Of a stretch of 64,000 nucleotides of DNA, positions 43,030-51,618 are shown in pieces (the first letter of the stretch is position 1; every line of letters starts with the position of its first letter). This stretch comes from Massilia sp. KIM (GTDB taxonomy: Bacteria > Pseudomonadota > Gammaproteobacteria > Burkholderiales > Burkholderiaceae_D). The notes under the pieces are model-generated. The model did not search any database, was not told where the DNA came from, and was given only the letters and a program-made list of their open reading frames with translations. The stretch is from NCBI RefSeq assembly GCF_002007115.1, contig NZ_MVAD01000001.1, positions 2,418,001 through 2,482,000 on the forward strand. Reading direction: 5' to 3'. A program made the position numbers and the translations under genes.

Positions 43030-46014
43030 TTAGAAGCTGCCGCTGAAGAGTTTCGGCGTGTAGTTGATGCTGGTACGGGACGGATTGGTGAAGGTCGTGC
43101 CCAGCGTGACGGTGGCGCCGGCCGCGATCGTGGCCTGCGGCAGGCTCAGGTAAGGTGCGCCGTTACGCGTGCCGCTGGCGTTGTCGAGCGTGACGCCGGC
43201 AGGCAGGCCTTGCAGCAGGAAGTGCAGCGGGCCGCTCAGGGGTTGGCCGCTGGTGTTGGTGATGGTGACATTGCCGCTGTACTTGCCCGTCAGGCGGTTG
43301 ACCGTGAAGCCACCCAGCGTGATCTTCACCGAAGCGCTCAGGTCGGCGTAGGTCGGGGTCAGGTTCAGGCTTACCACCACCGGGTCGTGGTCCGAGGCGC
43401 GGTAGGGGTCCATGGTGAACTGGTCCTTCGGCGTGTCGCCCAGGTTGTAGTCGATCGCCTCCGGCTCGTCGGCGTTGTTGTGCCACTCGGCCGCGCCGGC
43501 CACCTGGCTGCTCAGGGAGGCGCTCGCCAGCGCGTGGTCGAGGTAGCCCGACTGGCCGTCGAACACGTAGGAGTAAGGCATGCCCTGCGGACGCACGAAG
43601 CGCTCGATCTGGTTCACCAGGCCGGCGCTGCCGGTCAGGTAATTGATCGGGTTCTCGAAGGCGTAGGCGTTGAGGTCGCCGATCACCAGCACGTCCGGGT
43701 CCTGGGCCGCCGAGGTCACCTGCGGGATGAACCAGCTCGCGAGACGCTGGGCCTGGCTGGTGCGCAGCTTGTCCCAGCAGCCCTGGCCGTTGCCCGGGTC
43801 GGTGTCGCCGCTGCCGGCGCCGCCGCAGCTGGCCTTGGACTTGAAGTGGTTGACGATCACCGAGAACACCGCGCCGTTGGCGGCCTTGAAGCTGGCGCCC
43901 ATCGGAGGACGGTTGTGGATGGCGTCGCCGTCGGAGAGCGAACGGTTGCCGACCAGGTTCAGGACCTGCGGCTTGTAGATCATCGCCACCCGGATCGCGT
44001 CGGTGCCGGTCGCGGCCGGCTTGGGCACGACCGCGTAGGTGGGCTTGCCGTAGGCGGCGTTGAGCTGGTCGACCAGGTAGCCGGTGGCGACGTCGCCGTT
44101 GTTCTCGATTTCCATCAGGCCGACCACGTCCGCGTCCAGGGCCTTGAGCGAGGCCACGATCTTGTCGCGCTGGCGCACGAACTCGGCCAGGTTGTCGGCG
44201 CCGCGGCATTCCGAGGGGCTGGTCTTGCCGCCCACGGTGCAGCCCGGGCTGGCCTTGCCCCAGGCGTCGGTGCCGTCCGGGAAGCTGGTGAAGAAGTTCA
44301 GCACGTTGGCGCTGGCCACCTTGACCCCGGCCGGCAGGGTCGGCGCAGGCAGGCGCGCATTGGTGCGCGAGAACACCGGGGCCACGGTCGGCTGCAGCTT
44401 GAAGCCGGCGCCGCCGCCACCGAGCGAACCGAAGTCGAGCACGCCCGTCAGGTCGTGCACGGTGTCGCCGGCACGCACGGTGCCGTCCTCGGCCAGGTAG
44501 GGAATGGTGGCCGGGGTGGTGAAGATGCCGTCGTCCAGCACCACCTGGTTGGCCTTGTTCTCGGCCAGCAGGGCGGCGGCTTCGGGCGAGCCGGCCGGAT
44601 GGCGGTTGGTCGGGTTCTCGCGGCGGCCATTGGACAGGATCAGTTCGCCGCGGTCGCCGAGGTAGCGGTTGCCGTTGACGGTCAGCGGGGTGGTGAAGCG
44701 CACCAGCATGGCTTCGTAGCGCCCCAGGTCGGGCTCGGGCAGACCGATGTTGGTCGGGACAATGGTGTAGCCGCTGCCGATGGTCGTGATGTAGGTCACG
44801 TCCTTGAGTTCGGTGTAGCTGCGGCTCGCGCCATTCGGCTTGTACTCGTCGACCGTGGCGGTGACGCGCACCAAGTCGCCCACCGCCGCCGTCGTATTGG
44901 TGCCGAACACGTAGATCGCGTCCGAGGTCGCCGGGTCGTCGTCGCCGTTGGGATCCTGCAGGAAGAAGCCGTTGCCGACCTTGGCCGTGATCACGCCGCG
45001 GGTGGCGACCACCGCGCCATCGTAGTCGCTGGTCGCCTTGGCGCCCTGGATCTGCGAAATGCTGAGCTCGCCGGAGACGGTGACGTTGACCGTGCAGCTC
45101 GCCTTCTCGCCCTCGTTGTTGCCGAACTCGATTGTGACCGGATATTTGCCGGCGGCCAGGCTGCCATCGGCCTGGAGGGTGACCTCGGCCTTGCCGCCGT
45201 CGGCGGTGGCCGGGACCAGGCCGGACAGGCCGATGCCCGGCAGCGCGCCGGCGACGATGGCTGCCTTGTCGACGATGCTGTCCGGGTCGGTGGCCGACAG
45301 CAGGATGCTGGCGGCGCTGCCCTTCTCGGCCACCAGGGCGGCCGGGCAACTCGGCACGATCGGCTTGGCGACCGGAACGCCGGAGCACACGTTGCGCGCC
45401 GAATCCATGTTGCGCGGACCGGTCACGAGGCGGGAGACGAAGTCGCTGCTGTTGTTGTCGGTGTCGGTGCAGCCCGCGGCTTCGCGCTGGATGCTGTTGG
45501 TCAGGCTCGGCGCCGGCGCCTGGCCGCCTTCCGAGACGTTGGCGTTGCCGTAGCCGACCATTTCGACGATCGAGGCGTGGGCCACGGCCGGTGGCAGCGA
45601 GGTGGTGGAGGTCGACAGCGAGACGCGGCCGCCGTTGCCGGACAGGTTCATCGCCGAGGGCGCGGTGGCGTTCGGCGTGCCGACATCGGCCCCGTTGGCG
45701 CCGCCGGCGGCCGTGATCAGGAAGTACTGGCCTGGTTGCAGGGTGACATTGGGCAGCAGCAGGAAGCTGCTGTTGCCGGTGCCGGTGGCCGAGTGGTAAT
45801 GCACGCTTAGGCCGCCCAGGCTGGCCGGTTCGCTGCTGCGGTTGAACAGTTCGATGAAGTCCTTGTTCCATGCGGCGCCGGCATTGCCGCCCGCGCCGTA
45901 GACCTGGCTGATGACGATGTTATTGGGAGTGGCCCAGGCGCTGGCCGCCAGCCCGCCCAGCAGCGTGGCCAGGAGGGTGCGGCGCAGGAAAATCGGTGCG
46001 GTGAGAGTGGTCAT
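43030..46014 (-). CDS. ExeM/NucH-family extracellular endonuclease
   Basis: A 994-residue secreted nuclease. Signal peptide about 1-28 ('LGGLAASAWA'). A lamin-tail domain ('NIVISQVYGAGGNAGAAWNKDFIELFN') fills about residues 30-185, then Ig-like segments and an OB-like region. The endonuclease/exonuclease/phosphatase core spans about 560-880 with 'VASANVLNFF', 'DVVGLMEIENNG', 'VNHFKSKASC', 'VIGDLNAYA' and 'SDHDPVVVS' carrying the metal and catalytic residues. It ends in a beta-rich domain without PEP-CTERM or rhombosortase signal, so release via a type II system is plausible. It degrades extracellular DNA, possibly in biofilms or for phosphate supply. Confidence 0.94.
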   Translation of the reverse strand: MTTLTAPIFLRRTLLATLLGGLAASAWATPNNIVISQVYGAGGNAGAAWNKDFIELFNRSSEPASLGGLSVHYHSATGTGNSSFLLLPNVTLQPGQYFLITAAGGANGADVGTPNATAPSAMNLSGNGGRVSLSTSTTSLPPAVAHASIVEMVGYGNANVSEGGQAPAPSLTNSIQREAAGCTDTDNNSSDFVSRLVTGPRNMDSARNVCSGVPVAKPIVPSCPAALVAEKGSAASILLSATDPDSIVDKAAIVAGALPGIGLSGLVPATADGGKAEVTLQADGSLAAGKYPVTIEFGNNEGEKASCTVNVTVSGELSISQIQGAKATSDYDGAVVATRGVITAKVGNGFFLQDPNGDDDPATSDAIYVFGTNTTAAVGDLVRVTATVDEYKPNGASRSYTELKDVTYITTIGSGYTIVPTNIGLPEPDLGRYEAMLVRFTTPLTVNGNRYLGDRGELILSNGRRENPTNRHPAGSPEAAALLAENKANQVVLDDGIFTTPATIPYLAEDGTVRAGDTVHDLTGVLDFGSLGGGGAGFKLQPTVAPVFSRTNARLPAPTLPAGVKVASANVLNFFTSFPDGTDAWGKASPGCTVGGKTSPSECRGADNLAEFVRQRDKIVASLKALDADVVGLMEIENNGDVATGYLVDQLNAAYGKPTYAVVPKPAATGTDAIRVAMIYKPQVLNLVGNRSLSDGDAIHNRPPMGASFKAANGAVFSVIVNHFKSKASCGGAGSGDTDPGNGQGCWDKLRTSQAQRLASWFIPQVTSAAQDPDVLVIGDLNAYAFENPINYLTGSAGLVNQIERFVRPQGMPYSYVFDGQSGYLDHALASASLSSQVAGAAEWHNNADEPEAIDYNLGDTPKDQFTMDPYRASDHDPVVVSLNLTPTYADLSASVKITLGGFTVNRLTGKYSGNVTITNTSGQPLSGPLHFLLQGLPAGVTLDNASGTRNGAPYLSLPQATIAAGATVTLGTTFTNPSRTSINYTPKLFSGSF

Positions 46015-46192
46015 GAAGGTTCCGTGTTGTCCGCCCCGTTGCCCGGGGCATGCGTATCGTTAGCAAATGCATATTAAATGCACAAATTGACAACATGATG
46101 ACCACGGATTAGTCCGTACGGATCAAGCGAAATTGCAGTGAATGTGACAATGCGCGTATCTCGCGACACATTTGCCTTGCTAACATGCATCC

Positions 46193-46969
46193 ATGACCGA
46201 TATCGAGATGCAGACCAGCCGCGCCATCGCCATGAACCAGGAAGGGCGCCATGAGGAAGCCCTGGCGCTGTTGCGCCGCCTGCTCGCCGAGGCCGAGGAG
46301 GCCGTCGCGCCGACCCGCTCGCGGCTGTTCATCGCCATCCTCGAATGGACCATGCTGGCCGAGCATTACGCGCCGGCGCGCGCCGCCCTGAAGGACTTGC
46401 GCGAAGACCAGATCGCGCGCCTGCTGGCGGGCGACCTCTATCTGGGACGCGACGATCCCGACGGCGACCCGGACGCCCGCTTCGGACGCATCTCGCGGTT
46501 CTCGCTGATCGTCGACATCAATCACACCCTGCACGATGCCCGCTCGACCTGGTCGGTGTTCAGCGCCCTCGACAAGAGCCAGCCGCGCCTAGCCTGGCAG
46601 TACGCCTGGAGCGCCCTGCCTGCGGTGGTCGAGGCCGGCGACTTCGCGCTGGCCGAGCGTTACCGGGGCGATCCGCTGGCCAGCCTGGAAGGGGTCAACG
46701 ACCAGGCGCGCTGCGCTCCCCTCTTCCCCCTGCCCGGCCAGGCGCCGCGGCTGGCAGCGGAACTGATGAACCTGGCCACCGCAGTGCGCCTCGGGGCCGC
46801 CATCCTACGTGGCCTGGGACGTGGTTCGGAAGCGGAAGCCTTGCGCGCATCCCTGCTGGCGGGACTGGCGACGGCGGAGCTGAAGGAATGGGCGCGCCGC
46901 GAGCTCGATTTGCCGGGCACGATCACGCGCGAGATCGTCGACCGCCAGATGGCCCAGGATTGCGCCTGA
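46193..46969 (+). CDS. hypothetical helical-repeat protein
   Basis: A 258-residue soluble protein. The first 60 residues look like one or two TPR units ('AIAMNQEGRHEEALALLRRLLAEAEE'). 'RSTWSVFSALDKSQPRLAWQYAWSALPAVVEAGDFALAERY' (central part) also appears helical-repeat-like, ending in 'LKEWARRELDLPG'. No signal peptide or membrane segment. No named family recognised. It is isolated, divergent from the nuclease gene with about 180 AT-rich bases between them. High-GC codon use as in the surrounding genes. Confidence 0.72.
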   Translation: MTDIEMQTSRAIAMNQEGRHEEALALLRRLLAEAEEAVAPTRSRLFIAILEWTMLAEHYAPARAALKDLREDQIARLLAGDLYLGRDDPDGDPDARFGRISRFSLIVDINHTLHDARSTWSVFSALDKSQPRLAWQYAWSALPAVVEAGDFALAERYRGDPLASLEGVNDQARCAPLFPLPGQAPRLAAELMNLATAVRLGAAILRGLGRGSEAEALRASLLAGLATAELKEWARRELDLPGTITREIVDRQMAQDCA

Positions 46970-47264
46970 CATAGCCGAACACGGCAAGGGTACGGGCCTG
47001 CCTCATCGCGCCGGGCTCGCGGCTGGTGCGGATATTCGCTGGCATTCCCCCTGTCACATAGCCTGCCGCTTGTGATAGTCCGTGACTATCTAGCGTCGGC
47101 GAACTGCTATGCTGGACCGAATGGTCGGGTTCGGTTAAGGCGGAACTGACACGATGCAGAACCTGACATCCAAATACGTCGTGATTTCGGCAGCATCACT
47201 GTTGCGCCCCCGTATTGGCCAACCAAAAAAATACGTGAATACGGTCATATGTTTAAATTAGCAA
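46970..47264. other. intergenic region with a perfect hairpin
   Basis: A 295-base gap. A perfect inverted repeat GATAGTC-CGT-GACTATC lies at 47074-47090 with no T-run after it. From about 47140 the sequence becomes AT-rich, leading into the gene at 47265. No gene, REP-like element or RNA is seen. Confidence 0.5.
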
Positions 47265-47879
47265 ATGGGTGGAAACTCATCGATGATGGAAAATAGCCAA
47301 GTGCTGCCCGATAGCCGGAGCGGCGAAGACCTTGTGTCTGTCGCTCCTATTTTCTACGTAGTCTCCCGAAAGAAGTTGGCAATATTGTATCTAGCCACAC
47401 TAGGGTTTTACGGGGTCTACTGGTTCTATAAGAATTGGAGCAATTACAAGAACTTCAACTCGGACAAATTTAACGTTGACCAATCGATCTGGCCGGTTGC
47501 ACGCGGTATATTCTCCATCTTCTTCACCCACGCCTTGTTCCGCGAAATAAAGGCCTATGGGCGGGACAAGACCGCGCTGGCTGAATGGAATAACGAATTG
47601 CTTGCGACACTACTGGTGCTATTCACAATCGCATCGAACATACTTGACCGATTGAGCTATCGTTCCATTGGCTCGCCCTACACAGATGTCGCCTCGCTTC
47701 TGATCATGATGCCCCTGCTTGGTCTGTTGCTTAGTGCCCAGCACAAGGTCAATGTCAGTTGCGATGACCCCAAGGCCGAAAGCAACAGCCACATGACCAG
47801 TGTTAATTACTGTTGGATAGCGCTAGGTGCGATCTTGTGGTTCCTCATCGTTCTCGGCTTGATTTTGCCGGAAGCCTGA
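47265..47879 (+). CDS. membrane protein of unknown function, atypical composition
   Basis: A 204-residue protein with about four membrane segments (for example 'ILYLATLGFYGVYWFYKNW', 'LLATLLVLFTIASNI', 'ALGAILWFLIVLGLIL'). The 'KKLAILYLATLGFYGVYWFYKNW' start resembles DUF4234-type membrane proteins. Codon use is far less GC-biased than its neighbours, with many A/T third positions, suggesting recent transfer. Starts at 47265 and 47283 are both possible; neither has a strong ribosome site. It is monocistronic. Function cannot be assigned. Confidence 0.75.
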   Translation: MGGNSSMMENSQVLPDSRSGEDLVSVAPIFYVVSRKKLAILYLATLGFYGVYWFYKNWSNYKNFNSDKFNVDQSIWPVARGIFSIFFTHALFREIKAYGRDKTALAEWNNELLATLLVLFTIASNILDRLSYRSIGSPYTDVASLLIMMPLLGLLLSAQHKVNVSCDDPKAESNSHMTSVNYCWIALGAILWFLIVLGLILPEA

Positions 47880-48065
47880 CTACTGCTGTGGAACAGCGGC
47901 GATAGAGGACTTTCAGGTGCCTGAATCTTTTGAAAGATTCGCTCGCTAATAGAAAAAATACGTTTAAGCAAAAACGATAGTACGCTCTGCAAATTCGGAC
48001 ATGGCGCGCACACGACGCGCCTGAACTGGTCGCCTGAATTTAGTATGGGCTACAGGGACGCTGTG

Positions 48066-49121
48066 TCAGCGCCGGCCACGATAAGGCGCGGCCAGCGGCT
48101 CGCCGATGAACAGGCCCTGGGTCGGCCAGGCCACGCTCTTCCAGTACGCCTCGATCGCCGTATCTCCCGCTACGTAGTTGCGCAGCAGGACAGCCGGATT
48201 CGGAAACTTCTGCCAGTGATTGCAGGGCTCGCTCACCGTGCCATAGCTGGCCGTCGCGCCCGCCTCCAGCCAGCGCAGGCTGCTCATCTGCTGGGTGCCC
48301 AGCAGGTCGCCGCCGAGCGAGGTCAGGTGATCGGCCAGGGCGCCCGGCACGAACTTCAGGGTCTCGAGCTTGCTCACCTGCGCCATGCCGGTCTGGTAGA
48401 TCAGGACGTCGTCCTTGTTCTCCAGCACGTCGGCCTCGATGCGCTTGGTGGCCAGGCGCCGCGCGGCGATCTTGCCGTTGGGCGGGAAGAAGCCGGCGCG
48501 CGTGTTGCGCGCCTTCTCCGAGGTCACGAGGTAATACGCCGTGGCCGGCACGGTGCGAAATCCCGCAGCGGCGCCGCGGTCGATCAGGGCCTTGGCCTCC
48601 TGCACCGACTCGGTCGGCAGCAGCATCGACAGTCGCATGCGGTGTTCGCCAAAAGGCGCGCCGCCCTTGGCGTTGAAATAAGGGCTGGGACGGCCGGCGG
48701 CGCAAGTCTTCAAGCATTGTTGGGCGTCGTAGCCCAGGCTGTAAGCGCCGGTGATGGCATTGCAGTCCACCGCATAGGGCGCGGTCCAGACCATCAGCAC
48801 CGCCTGCACCTGCGGCCCCAGCTTGCTGTCTATCTCTTCACGCAACTCCTCGAAACGCTCGGGGCTGAGGCGCTGGGGCTTGCCCGGAATACGCACGTGC
48901 ACCACGTTGGCCTTGGGGATGTCCCGCCGCTTGCGGTAGTACTCCCCCACCGCCACGCTGTTCGGGTCCTCGTCGTTGATCACGATCGCCAGCGCCTCGG
49001 GGCGCAGGGCCGCCGCCGCATGGCCCGCGTGCAGCAGGCCGGCGCACAGGAACAAGGCTAAGGCGAAACGGAAGAAGAAGCGGAGTGGATGAAGCGCAGG
49101 CTCAGGCGGTGGTCGTCTCAT
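48066..49121 (-). CDS. TIGR03790-family secreted protein
   Basis: A 351-residue exported protein. After an N-terminal basic/hydrophobic segment ('FFFRFALALFLCAGLLHAGHAAAA') the mature part begins 'LAIVINDEDPNSVAVGEYYRKRRDIPKANVV', the hallmark of the TIGR03790 family, which has no established function and often occurs in genomes with PEP-CTERM systems. 'VLMVWTAPYAVDCNAITGAYSLG' and 'RLSMLLPTESVQEAKALIDRG' are further family-like stretches. The start is uncertain: an ATG at 49184 adds 21 residues. It lies just downstream of a PEP-CTERM gene (90 bases) and is probably cotranscribed with it. Confidence 0.82.
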   Translation of the reverse strand: MRRPPPEPALHPLRFFFRFALALFLCAGLLHAGHAAAALRPEALAIVINDEDPNSVAVGEYYRKRRDIPKANVVHVRIPGKPQRLSPERFEELREEIDSKLGPQVQAVLMVWTAPYAVDCNAITGAYSLGYDAQQCLKTCAAGRPSPYFNAKGGAPFGEHRMRLSMLLPTESVQEAKALIDRGAAAGFRTVPATAYYLVTSEKARNTRAGFFPPNGKIAARRLATKRIEADVLENKDDVLIYQTGMAQVSKLETLKFVPGALADHLTSLGGDLLGTQQMSSLRWLEAGATASYGTVSEPCNHWQKFPNPAVLLRNYVAGDTAIEAYWKSVAWPTQGLFIGEPLAAPYRGRR

Positions 49122-49211
49122 GGATAGGCGAATGGTGGACAGGATCGCGGCCCGCTCCGTCGCCGGACGCAGGCCTGTGTGCATGATGCCACAGGCCCGC
49201 CGACAGCCGCG

Positions 49212-49913
49212 TTACGCCTTGCGCCGGCGCCGCGCCGCCCAGCCCAGCACGCCCAGGCCGGCGGCCAGCATGGCGTAGCTGCCCGGCTCGGGCACCGGCG
49301 CGATCGAATACACCTCGAGCGCGTCGATGCGCATGAACTGGCCGCCATAGCTGCCGTCGATGATGCTGCGGCCCTCGTAGTCCGGGTCGCCGTAGGTCAG
49401 TTGCCAGGACAGGGCGACGTCGAGCCCCTCGCTGACGAACAGGTCCGGCCCCTGGCCGAAGGTGGGACCATGGTCCGACCAGTTATAGGTCAGCCGCGCG
49501 CCCTGGCTGGGCAATTCATAGGTGCTCGGCACCGGACGGAACACGGCCGGGTCGGTGTAATTGAAGATGAAGGCCGTGCGCTCCCAGTCGCGCTGGGCGA
49601 TGTGCCAGCCCTCGGTCGAAGACCAGCTGTTGGGGTTGTAGCCGCCAACCAGCCAGCTGCCGCCCGTGTCATTGCTGACGCGCATCAGGGTAAAGGTCGG
49701 GCCCTTGCCGTCGGCGGCGGCGTGGAAGTCCGCCGAGTAGTTGCCGGTCTGGCGGGTGTAGATGTTTTCCAGGTAGAGATCCCCGGCGCCGAGCCAGCGT
49801 TCGAGCTGTCCGTGCAGGGTGATGTCCAGGAGAGGGGTGCTCTGTGCCTGCGCCAGGGACGTCCAGCCCCCAAGCGCAGCGGCCAGCAGGCCGGCTGCAA
49901 CGGTCGTCTTCAT
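49212..49913 (-). CDS. PEP-CTERM anchored TLD-like domain protein
   Basis: A 233-residue exoprotein. The signal peptide ends near 'TSLAQAQSTP' (about residue 24). The central part resembles the TLD fold: 'LVGGYNPNSWSSTEGWHIAQRD', then 'TAFIFNYTDPAVFRP', then 'LTYNWSDHGPTFGQGPDLFV'. The sorting signal 'VPEPGSYAMLAAGLGVLGWAARRRRKA' ends the protein. Start at 49913 is selected because it opens the signal peptide; 16 codons upstream in frame give no signal. TLD identity is by eye and moderately secure. Gene order with the TIGR03790 protein suggests a functional pair. Confidence 0.85.
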   Translation of the reverse strand: MKTTVAAGLLAAALGGWTSLAQAQSTPLLDITLHGQLERWLGAGDLYLENIYTRQTGNYSADFHAAADGKGPTFTLMRVSNDTGGSWLVGGYNPNSWSSTEGWHIAQRDWERTAFIFNYTDPAVFRPVPSTYELPSQGARLTYNWSDHGPTFGQGPDLFVSEGLDVALSWQLTYGDPDYEGRSIIDGSYGGQFMRIDALEVYSIAPVPEPGSYAMLAAGLGVLGWAARRRRKA

Positions 49914-50004
49914 GATGAACCTCGCTCGCATTCTCGACGGTTCATTGTATGCCACGACCAAAAGGACCTACGCACGCTTGAATGTTTGGCGTGCCCAGCA
50001 ATGC

Positions 50005-50178
50005 AAAACGGGGAACCGAAGCTCTAATGCCGTTCAGTTAGCGCATACACGTCATTCCGGCGCAGGCCGGAATCCAAGTTCTCCGAGCTGTCGAGCCGCC
50101 GAACTTGGGCCCCGGCCTTCGCCGGGGCGACGGTTTTTCTGCTAACTGAACACCATTAGAGCCGAAGCTCCCCGTTTT
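50005..50178. repeat. 38-bp inverted repeat enclosing a REP-like pair
   Basis: The outer arms, 50005-50042 and 50141-50178, are reverse complements with only a few mismatches; the arms read AAAACGGGGA... through ...TTCAGTTAGC. Inside lie two palindromes of the dispersed family in head-to-head orientation (about 50050-50078 and 50101-50133). The whole unit is 174 bases, fills the gap between the TLD protein gene and manC, and resembles a small non-autonomous element or a large bidirectional hairpin. Confidence 0.83.
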
Positions 50179-50199
50179 CCGCTGGCGGCGCAGGCGCGA

Positions 50200-51618
50200 T
50201 CAGTTGCGCTTGTAGATGTCCTCGAAGCGGACGATGTCGTCCTCGCCGAGGTAGCTGCCCGACTGCACCTCGATGATGTGCAGCGGCAGCTTGCCCGGGT
50301 TTTCCAGGCGGTGGTTCATGCCGATCGGGATATAGGTCGACTCGTTCTCGGACAGCAGGCTAACCTTGTCGCCGCAGGTCACGCGCGCGGTGCCCGAGAC
50401 CACCACCCAGTGCTCGGCGCGGTGGTGGTGCATCTGCAGCGACAGCTTCTCGCCCGGCTTGACCGTGATGCGCTTGACCTGGAAGCGGTCGCCCGCGTCG
50501 ATGCCCTCGTAATGGCCCCAGGGACGGTAGACCTTGGTGTGGTGCAGGTGCTCGGTGCGGGACTGGGTCTTGAGGTGGTCGACCACCTGCTTGACGCGCT
50601 GCACCTTGTCCTTGTGGGTGACCAGCACCGCGTCCTCGGTCTCGACCACGACGATGTCCTCGACCCCGACCACGGCCACGATGCGGCTCTCGGCGCGCAC
50701 CAGCGAATTCTTGACGCCGTCCAGGTAGACGTCGCCGCGCCGCGCGTTCCCGTTCTCGTCCTTGGGCTGGACTTCCCACAGCGCCGACCAGGAGCCGACG
50801 TCGTTCCAGCCGATGTCGGCCGGCACCACGGCGGCGTCGCGGGTGTGTTCCATCACCGCGTAGTCGATCGAATCCGAGGGGCAGGCCGCGAAGCTGGTTT
50901 CGTCCAGGCGGCAGAAATCGAGGTCGCGGTAGGCGGCCTTCATCGACTGCTCGGCGGCCTCGGCGATGGCCGGCGCATGCTCGCGCAGCTCGGCCAGGTA
51001 GCGTTCGGCCTGGAACATGAACATGCCGCTGTTCCAGTAGTAGCCGCCTTCCTTCAGGAAGCCTTCGGCGGTGGCCAGGTCGGGCTTCTCGACGAAGCGC
51101 GCGACCTTGAAGCACTCGCCGCAATTGGCGACCTGCTCGCCACGGCGGATGTAGCCGTAGCCAGTTTCGGGGGTCTTGGGCACGATGCCGAAGGTGGCCA
51201 GGGCGCCCTGCCCCACCAGGGTCACGGCGCGCTCGACCGCGTCTCGGAAGGCCGCGCCGTTCTCGATCACGTGGTCGGCCGGCAGCACCAGCATCACCGC
51301 TTCCGGGTCGACCGATTTCAGGTAATGGGCGGCCGCCGCCACCGCGGGCGCGGTATTGCGGCCGAGCGGCTCGAGCAGGATGCCGAGCGGCGTGATGCCG
51401 ATCTCGCGCAATTGCTCGGCCACCATGAAGCGGTGGTCGTTACCACAGACCACCAGAGGCGCCATCACTCCCGGCCAATTGGCCACGCGCAGGGCGGTTT
51501 CCTGCAGCATGGTCTTGTCCGCCACCAGCGGCAGCAGCTGCTTGGGCAGCACGGCGCGCGAAAGCGGCCACAGGCGGGTGCCGGCGCCGCCGGAGAGGAT
51601 GACTGGATAAATTTTCAT
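50200..51618 (-). CDS. manC: mannose-1-phosphate guanylyltransferase / mannose-6-phosphate isomerase
   Basis: A 472-residue bifunctional type II enzyme making GDP-mannose. The nucleotidyltransferase domain starts 'VILSGGAGTRLWPLSR' and carries 'VEKPDLATAEGFL'. The C-terminal cupin isomerase domain holds 'YRPWGHYEGIDAGDRFQVKRI' and the metal-binding 'LQMHHHRAEHW'. Length fits AlgA/XanB/ManC (about 470-480). Its ATG overlaps the stop of the upstream nucleotidyltransferase gene (ATGA). It is the last gene of the exopolysaccharide operon and supplies mannose-type donors. Confidence 0.95.
   Translation of the reverse strand: MKIYPVILSGGAGTRLWPLSRAVLPKQLLPLVADKTMLQETALRVANWPGVMAPLVVCGNDHRFMVAEQLREIGITPLGILLEPLGRNTAPAVAAAAHYLKSVDPEAVMLVLPADHVIENGAAFRDAVERAVTLVGQGALATFGIVPKTPETGYGYIRRGEQVANCGECFKVARFVEKPDLATAEGFLKEGGYYWNSGMFMFQAERYLAELREHAPAIAEAAEQSMKAAYRDLDFCRLDETSFAACPSDSIDYAVMEHTRDAAVVPADIGWNDVGSWSALWEVQPKDENGNARRGDVYLDGVKNSLVRAESRIVAVVGVEDIVVVETEDAVLVTHKDKVQRVKQVVDHLKTQSRTEHLHHTKVYRPWGHYEGIDAGDRFQVKRITVKPGEKLSLQMHHHRAEHWVVVSGTARVTCGDKVSLLSENESTYIPIGMNHRLENPGKLPLHIIEVQSGSYLGEDDIVRFEDIYKRN

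Noticed and set aside
43210..45810. An 866-codon plus-strand frame opposite the nuclease
   Set aside because: Shadow; the minus strand carries the ExeM/NucH motifs in order.
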